The notes under the pieces: model-generated
Database searches by the model: none
What the model was told of the DNA's origin: nothing
What the model saw: only the letters and a program-made list of their open reading frames with translations
Assembly: GCA_030829675.1 (NCBI GenBank)
Contig: JAURAE010000079.1
Span: forward strand, 1-5,692
Source of the DNA: Schleiferiaceae bacterium
Lineage (GTDB): Bacteria > Bacteroidota > Bacteroidia > Flavobacteriales > Schleiferiaceae
Reading direction: 5' to 3'
DNA length: 5,692 nucleotides
Made by a program: the position numbers and the translations under genes
Part shown: piece after piece, positions 1 through 4,761 of the stretch
Position numbering within the stretch: position 1 is the first letter of the stretch
How the letters are laid out: every line of letters starts with the position of its first letter

Positions 1-327
1 GCTATCAGCTAACAACGTCATGTGCATGCCCTCATTCATGTCATTGATACGGACTGAAATCATCCCATCGTCAATTCCTCCGTTACTTAGCATGAGGCTG
101 TAGTTTAGATAGGTGGTTTGATTTTTGTTAGATCCTAAAACAAAAGGATCACCTGCTTCGGCAGGATCATCAGCCGAAAAGTCAAAGACTATTTCATCGT
201 CTACGACATCAACTATGGCGTGTGCATCAATGACTACACCGATTGCTTGAGTTTCTACTCCGGAATCTTGTGCGCTCACTGAGAACGCTAAACTTGTGGC
301 CGCAGCCACGATCCAAATTTTCTTCAT
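1..327 (-). CDS. Small secreted protein of unknown function, 3' end missing
   Basis: The reading frame is open from an ATG at 327 to the window edge and gives 109 residues with no stop. It begins MKKIWIVAAATSLAFSVSAQ, a clean Sec signal peptide with a Lys-Lys n-region, a hydrophobic core and a likely cleavage after Ala19 (SVSA|QD), so the product is exported. The mature part is acidic with alternating hydrophobic residues (IGVVIDAHAIVDVVDDEIVFDF, then an ADDPAEAGDP stretch and TTYLNYSLML), which suggests a beta-sandwich. The pattern, a short beta strand followed by an acidic Pro-Ala-Glu-Ala-Gly turn and then an 'LNYS' strand, reminds me of small exported Bacteroidota proteins of unknown function. 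That is a resemblance from memory, not an assignment. The gene must have its own promoter, because a strong minus-strand terminator (492-523) separates it from the upstream stress-protein gene. The start is chosen because the signal peptide begins exactly there. Confidence 0.8.
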   Translation of the reverse strand, partial: MKKIWIVAAATSLAFSVSAQDSGVETQAIGVVIDAHAIVDVVDDEIVFDFSADDPAEAGDPFVLGSNKNQTTYLNYSLMLSNGGIDDGMISVRINDMNEGMHMTLLADS

Positions 328-454
328 TTGAAAAGGATTAAGGGTTAATAAATTGATCTCCTATCAACTTAATTGGACCCAGATCACGTTTCCAAATAAT
401 GTGGAGAAGTTGGTTTTTTGAACAGGGAATTATAAGGGCCCAATTCGCCTGATG

Positions 455-489
455 AAATCCCGGCAGGCCCAGGCTTGTCGGGATTTTTT
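455..489 (+). terminator. Intrinsic terminator reading rightward, with no recognised gene upstream
   Basis: The arms 455-468 and 473-486 pair over 14 bp around a CCAG tetraloop (469-472). The stem is rich in CCCG/CGGG and continues into a T-run at 484-489. Two of the pairs are G-U wobbles only in the plus-strand RNA; in the minus-strand RNA they would be C-A mismatches, and the T-run is also on the plus strand. The hairpin therefore works rightward. The oddity is that the gene to its left lies on the minus strand, so nothing annotated is terminated by it. It may end an unannotated short transcript or block antisense transcription into the stress-protein gene. Confidence 0.6.
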
Positions 490-491
490 GT

Positions 492-523
492 AAATAAAAA
501 CCCCCAGCTTTGCAGCTAGGGGT
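492..523 (-). terminator. Intrinsic terminator of the universal stress protein transcript
   Basis: In minus-strand RNA the arms ACCCCUAGCU (523-514) and AGCUGGGGGU (509-500) pair over 10 bp, including one U-G wobble, around a GCAA tetraloop of the stable GNRA type. The U-rich tail UUUUUAUUU (500-492) follows directly. In the plus-strand sense the wobble becomes a C-A mismatch, which supports the minus orientation. It lies about 73 bases past the stop codon of the stress-protein gene and shields the left-edge gene from read-through. Its tail faces the tail of the rightward terminator at 455-489, the layout usually seen between convergent genes. Confidence 0.8.
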
Positions 524-596
524 CGCGTTATAACCTTTAATCTTCCAAGGCCAGGGGTGCGAGCTCGGTTCAAGTGCGTCGAGAGTGTGTCCCGGG

Positions 597-1421
597 TTAT
601 CTCGTTGTCATAAAGATATCGTTGACGTGCTCGTGGTTGCGGGCATCCACCGTGAGGATGGGGATGTGTGCGCTGTTTTCGAGCAGGTTTTGGTCGAAGT
701 TTGCTCCGAAGAGGTTGAGGATGCCGTCGTTGTGGTGGTTGACTGTGGCGATGAGGTCGCATTGGTGTGCGGCCGCGTATTTGATGATGGCTTCATCATA
801 GCTTAGGTCATGGCCCACGTCGATAGCTTGGGTTTCTATGCCGCTGTTGCGGAGGTAGCTCTTGGCAAAGTTTAGGTTGCGAGCGATGGTGGCGCCGAGG
901 AACTCGTCGCTATTGTCTTCATAGATGAGCAGGACTGCGGCGCCTAGAGGTTTGGCGATGGCGGCTACGGTGCTCAGGATTTTCTTGTCTTCACGCTCTA
1001 GGGTGATGGGCACGGCGATGCGGTCAAGGACCTCGTCGTCGTAGACTTCACGCTGGGTGATGATGTGTGCGATATTGCTGCTGCTCACCACTTTCATCGC
1101 ATGCGAGCCGACGAGTTTTTGGATGCCGGTGGCGCCTTTGGTAGCCATGATGATCAGGGCACATTGTTGGGCTTCGGCTTCTTGGCCTATGGCTTCGTTG
1201 TAATCCCCCACGGTGATGTTGTGGGTGATGGTGATGCCGGCGGGGGCGTCGATGGTGCAGAAGGTGTCGAGCTGGGTTTGTGCAGCGGCGAGGTCGGCCT
1301 CTTTTTCGACGGTGTGGAGCACGTGGATGTGTCCGTTGCCGTAATTGGTCACAAAACTAATAGCGTAGTGTAATCCGCTGGCGGCGGTGGCACTAAAATC
1401 GGTGGGAACTAAAACTTTCAT
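597..1421 (-). CDS. Tandem-domain universal stress protein (UspA family)
   Basis: The product is 274 residues with no signal peptide, so it is cytoplasmic. Two Usp (Rossmann-like alpha/beta) domains lie in tandem: residues 1-122, opening MKVLVPTDFSATAASGLHYA as in typical Usp strand 1 and helix 1, and residues about 134-258, opening DRIAVPITLEREDKKIL. The nucleotide-binding loop of domain 1 is visible at 93-106 (ATKGATGIQKLVGS), close to the family's G-2x-G-9x-G(S/T) but with Ala for the first Gly and one residue less in the spacer. The matching loop in domain 2 (ATVNHHNDGILNLFGAN, from residue 225) lacks the glycine pattern, so domain 2 probably does not bind ATP in the usual way. About 270-280 residues with two domains is a common size for this family in Bacteroidota. 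The family is linked to survival under starvation and stress, but the specific role here cannot be read from sequence. The gene follows the T9SS cargo gene by 97 bases and has its own terminator downstream. Its coding sequence is strikingly GC-rich. Confidence 0.9.
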   Translation of the reverse strand: MKVLVPTDFSATAASGLHYAISFVTNYGNGHIHVLHTVEKEADLAAAQTQLDTFCTIDAPAGITITHNITVGDYNEAIGQEAEAQQCALIIMATKGATGIQKLVGSHAMKVVSSSNIAHIITQREVYDDEVLDRIAVPITLEREDKKILSTVAAIAKPLGAAVLLIYEDNSDEFLGATIARNLNFAKSYLRNSGIETQAIDVGHDLSYDEAIIKYAAAHQCDLIATVNHHNDGILNLFGANFDQNLLENSAHIPILTVDARNHEHVNDIFMTTR

Positions 1422-1459
1422 ACGATCTGATTTAGGATAAAAGCGTTGCTTTCACACCG

Positions 1460-1467
1460 TAAAGTTA
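1460..1467 (-). promoter_or_regulatory. Possible Bacteroidota-type -7 element for the stress-protein gene
   Basis: On the minus strand this octamer reads TAACTTTA, matching the Bacteroidota -7 consensus TAnnTTTG at all but the last base. It sits 38 bases before the ATG at 1421 (its first base is 46 bases upstream), which would give a leader of roughly 30-35 bases. No good TTTG -33 element is present at the expected distance (the region reads GGGTTCACG), so this is only a weak candidate. No terminator was found after the upstream T9SS cargo gene, so read-through transcription is an alternative. Confidence 0.25.
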
Positions 1468-1518
1468 CGATGTGAGGCGCGCGTGAACCCGAACATTTAT
1501 CACGTTTTACAAACGGCC

Positions 1519-3162
1519 TTAATGCAGGATTTGAATGCGCTGAATCCAAGGCGTGGAGCCGTCGAGCACCAAGACGTAGGTTCCGTTCGGCAGGTGCGCC
1601 ACAGGGAGTCGTCCGCCGTCGAGCAGGCCTTGGTCCATCACGCGACCGCTATGATCGGAGAGGGTATAGCTAGTGCCTTCTAGGGCGCCGGTGATGTGGA
1701 TGAGATCGCGTGCCGGATTTGGGTACAGAACGAGGTCGCCGAAGCATTCGATGATGCCGATGCCGTTCACTTCTACGGTCACGGTGGCGGTATCAGAGCC
1801 GCCGTTTGCGTATCCGATGAGGGTAAAGGTTCCGGTGGCGTTGGCAGGACCCCAGGCGATATCGAACTGAGAATAATCCGGTAGCCAAGTAACCACTGTC
1901 CCGTTCGTAATTGAGAACGAAGCGCTGTCGAGCCATTGGTAGTTCAAAACATTGTAGGTCGCATTCGCACCGTAGATCGAATCTGTAGGACCGATCAATA
2001 CCGGAGGAGGTGGTGCTACGAAGAAGGAAACGGTGTCGATGAGGCGCATGCCACAGTAGCCGCTGATGGCCATCGAATCCGTCACGTTCTCCGCGAAAAT
2101 CATAGTGTACGGGCCAGGCTGCAAGGTGTCGGCCGTGTGGAAGGCGAAGGCTTGGTAGCTGCTGCTCATTACCGTGCTTCCGGTGACCGTGTTTGCATTG
2201 CCGTTGCCGTCGAAGAGTTGTACTTGGACCCCGTCGAAGTTTGCGCTGGTCGGGAAGACCGCATCGGCAGTAGTCACCAACACGTCTTTCGTGCCGTAGC
2301 TTGCCACAGCGCTGGTTGCGCTAACGTTAGAGGGTGTAGTAGCTGGAGCTGCGACGATGTTTACAAGGATCTCACGCTCTGTGATTCCCATGATTTTGAA
2401 GGTGCCAGTGGTATCCTTCGACCACTCTACGATTTTTACGTTTACGATGGAGTTTTGCTGCATGGATGAGTTGACGATCAACATGCGGTTGGTGGAGTCG
2501 ATACTGACCATGCTGCTGTTTCCTAGGGGTGCCGAGTTGCTGTAACCGGTGGCGTAGGCGATGTTGGTGGTCGCTGCGCTTTTGGCAGGAACGATTTGGA
2601 ACGAAAGGCTATCTCCGTCTTGGTCGGCCTGGCAAATTTCAAAGGGGAAGTTCGTGTTCACATAAGCAGTTGCGATACCAGGCTGGATTGCAGGGCTATT
2701 GTTGTACGAGCGGATGGCCGGTTTCCCGGTGACGAGCACAGATGAAATGTAGACGGACTGCGAAGAGGGGTTGGCCAAGTTCGTGATGCCGGAAGGACGA
2801 CAACAGGTCGTGTAGTAGAAGTCGTAGCCGCTGTTGTTGTCAAGGGTTACGGTGCCCTCGTAGGTCACGACGCCGACGCCATAGTTTGACCCACAGTTAC
2901 TGGCCAAATTGTAGGAGTTGCTGCTGTTTTGGGTGAGGGCCAAAGAGGTTGCTGAAGATTGGCTGAGTTTCTTGTAATATACCGTAGGGCTAGAAGGAAG
3001 GGTGATTCCGTTAAGGTCACGATAAAGGTGTAGAGTTACTTTGTAAGTACTTGTATTAGCTCCTGTACTTTGGTGTTCAAAGGTGAAATCACCAGTGATG
3101 AGGTGACTAGCGGATAGCAAAGTGCTAAACATGAAAGCCAATAGGAATAAAATGCGGCGCAT
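1519..3162 (-). CDS. Secreted T9SS cargo protein with adhesin-type head, PKD-like domain and type A sorting domain
   Basis: The start is placed at 3162, giving 547 residues, because the signal peptide begins there (MRRILFLLAFMFSTLLSA, cleavage likely after Ala18). An in-frame ATG at 3237 would put 25 non-signal residues in front. The mature protein opens SHLITGDFTFEH, then YKVTLHLYRDLNG (40-52), a double Cys in TTCCRPSGITNL (118-129) and YNNSPA (153-158). This is a head module I know from secreted and gliding-associated Bacteroidota proteins (SHxxGGE...YRDCNG...CCR...). ADQDGDSLSF (179-188) looks like an Asp-rich metal-binding turn. A Pro-rich linker (384-387) leads to a PKD-like beta domain at about 388-466. 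The C-terminus, from DLVLYPNPARD (476-486) through SGRVMDQG and LPNGTYVLVL to the end, is a type A T9SS sorting domain, normally cleaved when the protein is released or attached at the cell surface. Likely an adhesin or surface protein; its ligand is unknown. No T9SS machinery genes are nearby. Confidence 0.88.
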   Translation of the reverse strand: MRRILFLLAFMFSTLLSASHLITGDFTFEHQSTGANTSTYKVTLHLYRDLNGITLPSSPTVYYKKLSQSSATSLALTQNSSNSYNLASNCGSNYGVGVVTYEGTVTLDNNSGYDFYYTTCCRPSGITNLANPSSQSVYISSVLVTGKPAIRSYNNSPAIQPGIATAYVNTNFPFEICQADQDGDSLSFQIVPAKSAATTNIAYATGYSNSAPLGNSSMVSIDSTNRMLIVNSSMQQNSIVNVKIVEWSKDTTGTFKIMGITEREILVNIVAAPATTPSNVSATSAVASYGTKDVLVTTADAVFPTSANFDGVQVQLFDGNGNANTVTGSTVMSSSYQAFAFHTADTLQPGPYTMIFAENVTDSMAISGYCGMRLIDTVSFFVAPPPPVLIGPTDSIYGANATYNVLNYQWLDSASFSITNGTVVTWLPDYSQFDIAWGPANATGTFTLIGYANGGSDTATVTVEVNGIGIIECFGDLVLYPNPARDLIHITGALEGTSYTLSDHSGRVMDQGLLDGGRLPVAHLPNGTYVLVLDGSTPWIQRIQILH

Positions 3163-3326
3163 AAGGATGAATAGTTTTGGATTTTCTCCGAAGTTAAGGC
3201 TTAATGGGTCTTGAATATTCAATTCAATTAAAAGCATCGCTTAAAAAACAAAGCCAAGGTCTCATATGACACAGTGATTGTTTAGAAATTATCTCTATTT
3301 TACGATAGAATAAAACCATAAAAAAT
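3163..3326. promoter_or_regulatory. Divergent intergenic region expected to hold promoters for both directions
   Basis: These 164 bases lie between the starts of the leftward T9SS cargo gene and the rightward BamE/SPOR operon, so promoters for both must be here or overlap the coding ends. It is strongly AT-rich near the plus-strand start (ACCATAAAAAATATG, no Shine-Dalgarno site, as is usual in Bacteroidota). Rightward, TTG at 3278-3280 followed by TATTTTAC (3296) or TACGATAG (3301) are only loose matches to the -33/-7 Bacteroidota elements. Leftward, CTTTG in the complement of about 3248-3252 followed about 18 bases later by TAATTGAA is equally loose. I would not name exact promoters. The part at 3163-3237 is open in frame with the T9SS gene but is read here as untranslated. 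Confidence 0.4.
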
Positions 3327-4193
3327 ATGAATCATTATTATAAGCTACTTTTGGTTTGTCTTGTTCTTATTGGCATACAGCTGCCTGCCCAAACCATAAG
3401 GACATATGAGCGTATTGAGCCTGAGTTTACAACAGTTGACCGTCTCGTGGAATTGAAGTCTGGGATGACAAAAGAAGAGGTGTTGAATAGCTTAGGTGTT
3501 TATCCATTTGATATTCTATATAACCAAGAAAATGAATGTGAAATACATATTTTCAAATACGCTAAAACGAAACGAAGACATCCTTCTAGAAACAATAATC
3601 CTGGAACTTCACAACAAATTGATGACGGTGAGCCATTTTACGACGAAATGGATGAAGTTGCGGTTTACTATAGAAATGGCGCTCTCGAGGCATTCGTTGT
3701 AGAGTCATTAGAGAAAACTACATATGAGTTGTTAAATTACGACGCACTTCTAGCAGAACAATGTAATCCGGCCGCGCCTGTAATGCCTCCTCCACCTCCT
3801 GTGCCGCCTATTCTTGGATGTACCGACCCGCTGAGTCTAAATTTCAATCCAGAAGCAGATGAGGATGATGGTTCCTGTGAATATTGCAGTTGTGGTTATG
3901 TTAAAGCAGAGTATGATTCTGAAGTCGAGCAACTTACTTGTCCTCCCTGTCTGCCAAGTAAAGAGTTATGGCAGTATTGGATTGCCATGGATCGTTGTGA
4001 TTTAATTCAATCTTGGATTGAAAAATATCCTCCGTTGTTTAATAATGTTCCTAAAGGGTTTTTAGAAGAATGTAAACCAAAAGAAGTTACTCCGATTGAA
4101 GAGGAGTGCGATTGGTGTACAATGCTTGAGAAATCAGGTATGGAAATAGATCTTCACTCTATCGATGTGAAACTTAAAAAAGAAAACTCATGA
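3327..4193 (+). CDS. Exported Cys-rich protein with BamE/SmpA-like domain and one Ca-binding-type motif
   Basis: The product has 288 residues. Residues 1-22 (MNHYYKLLLVCLVLIGIQLPAQ) form a Sec signal peptide, cleaved near Ala21 or Gln22; no lipobox cysteine is placed for lipidation. Residues about 36-130 look like a BamE/SmpA-type domain: LVELKSGMTKEEVLNSLGVYP (40-60) is the helix-Gly-Met-Thr-xx-Glu-Val-xxx-Leu-Gly signature, followed by FDI, an NECE segment and later strands ending VAVYYRNGALEAFVVE (111-126). A proline linker (154-161) leads to GCTDPLSLNFNPEADEDDGSCEY (164-186), the Asp-rich motif found in many large secreted Bacteroidota proteins and probably Ca-binding. The tail holds nine further cysteines after residue 184, in pairs such as CSC (187-189), CPPC (205-208) and CDWC (261-264), suggesting disulfides or metal binding. 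It is the first gene of the plus-strand operon; its TGA overlaps the next ATG by 4 bases, implying translational coupling. A general role at the envelope is inferred; the exact function is unknown. Confidence 0.85.
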   Translation: MNHYYKLLLVCLVLIGIQLPAQTIRTYERIEPEFTTVDRLVELKSGMTKEEVLNSLGVYPFDILYNQENECEIHIFKYAKTKRRHPSRNNNPGTSQQIDDGEPFYDEMDEVAVYYRNGALEAFVVESLEKTTYELLNYDALLAEQCNPAAPVMPPPPPVPPILGCTDPLSLNFNPEADEDDGSCEYCSCGYVKAEYDSEVEQLTCPPCLPSKELWQYWIAMDRCDLIQSWIEKYPPLFNNVPKGFLEECKPKEVTPIEEECDWCTMLEKSGMEIDLHSIDVKLKKENS

Positions 4194-4759
4194 AAAAATA
4201 TAGCTATTTAAGTCTTCTTGCTTTGGTTGCGATATCATGTACAACCACTGAAACAGTAGTTGTAGTTGACACTGCTCCAACCTCATATATGGTAGACGAT
4301 TATTATATTTTGTTGTCTGATGCCTATCATTTAAGACCGGGCATGACCTATCAAGAAGTCAAATCAGTTCTTAAGCAGGATCCGTATGAAATTCATCAGA
4401 ATATTCAAGACAACTGTATTGTACTTGCCTACAACCTGAAAAGGAACGCAAGAATTCACAAGGACACCCAACAGCCTGTGCCAATGGAATTTTACAAAAG
4501 TTCTGACGACTACAATCTGACCTATCAGAAAGCGGACACCTTCTATTTAATTTTAGATTCCAGTAACAAGAAGCTTAGAACGTTCTTTACAAGTCCAAAC
4601 AAGGAGGACATTGAAAGATATAGCATGCTCCTACGTAGGGCTAAAAACGTTTGTAAAGATCCCAAAACAGCAGATGAATATATGTCGCTTTGGGCGGCAG
4701 ATTCGAAACCAAAAGAAGAGACTACGGAAGTTTCTGTTAGAGGGTTTTTAGGGAAATAA
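4190..4759 (+). CDS. Lipoprotein with BamE/SmpA-like domain, paralogue of the preceding gene
   Basis: The product has 189 residues. MKKYSYLSLLALVAISC is a lipoprotein signal: Lys-Lys n-region, hydrophobic core and lipobox Ala-Ile-Ser-Cys with the lipidated cysteine at 17. The following TTTET does not tell which membrane it is sorted to. Residues 44-85 repeat the signature of the upstream protein: HLRPGMTYQEVKSVL, then DPYEI, NIQDNC and YNLK, against LKSGMTKEEVLNSL, YPFDI, NECE and KYAK. The shared pattern is L-x-x-G-M-T-x-x-E-V-x-x-x-L, P-[FY]-[DE]-I, Asn-x-x-x-acidic, Cys and a basic strand. Further strands follow (TFYLILDSSNKKLRTFF, 117-133), then a charged helix with Cys155 and a Lys/Glu-rich tail. 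The BamE/SmpA family is best known as a lipoprotein subunit of the outer-membrane beta-barrel assembly machine, but this sequence is divergent and no other Bam gene is visible, so calling it BamE would be too strong. It overlaps the preceding stop by 4 bases and ends 2 bases before the SPOR-protein start. Confidence 0.87.
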   Translation: MKKYSYLSLLALVAISCTTTETVVVVDTAPTSYMVDDYYILLSDAYHLRPGMTYQEVKSVLKQDPYEIHQNIQDNCIVLAYNLKRNARIHKDTQQPVPMEFYKSSDDYNLTYQKADTFYLILDSSNKKLRTFFTSPNKEDIERYSMLLRRAKNVCKDPKTADEYMSLWAADSKPKEETTEVSVRGFLGK

Positions 4760-4761
4760 AG

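Noticed and set aside
352..366. Inverted repeat TTGAT-CTCCT-ATCAA upstream of the left-edge gene, considered as an operator
   Set aside because: A 5-bp half-site in AT-rich sequence is expected by chance, and no regulator gene is nearby.
430..762. A 110-residue minus-strand frame overlapping the end of the stress-protein gene
   Set aside because: It is rich in Arg, Pro and His, runs through both terminator hairpins and overlaps a well-supported Usp domain in another frame, so it is a shadow frame of GC-rich sequence.
1482..1515. Small inverted repeats (CGTGA...TCACG and CGTTT-TAC-AAACG) after the T9SS cargo gene
   Set aside because: The stems are only 5 bp and have no T-run on the minus strand, so they do not make a convincing terminator.
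1936..2469. A 177-residue plus-strand frame inside the T9SS cargo gene
   Set aside because: It is antisense to clear protein domains, has no recognisable domain or signal, and is explained by the GC-rich codon pattern of the opposite strand.
3163..3237. A 25-codon N-terminal extension of the T9SS protein from the ATG at 3237
   Set aside because: It would place a charged segment before a complete signal peptide starting MRRILFLL, which would spoil export. The start at 3162 fits better.
4190..4759. Naming the lipoprotein bamE
   Set aside because: Only the short GMTxxEV signature and the lipobox support the family. The sequence is divergent, has a paralogue next door and no Bam neighbours, so a gene symbol would overstate the evidence.
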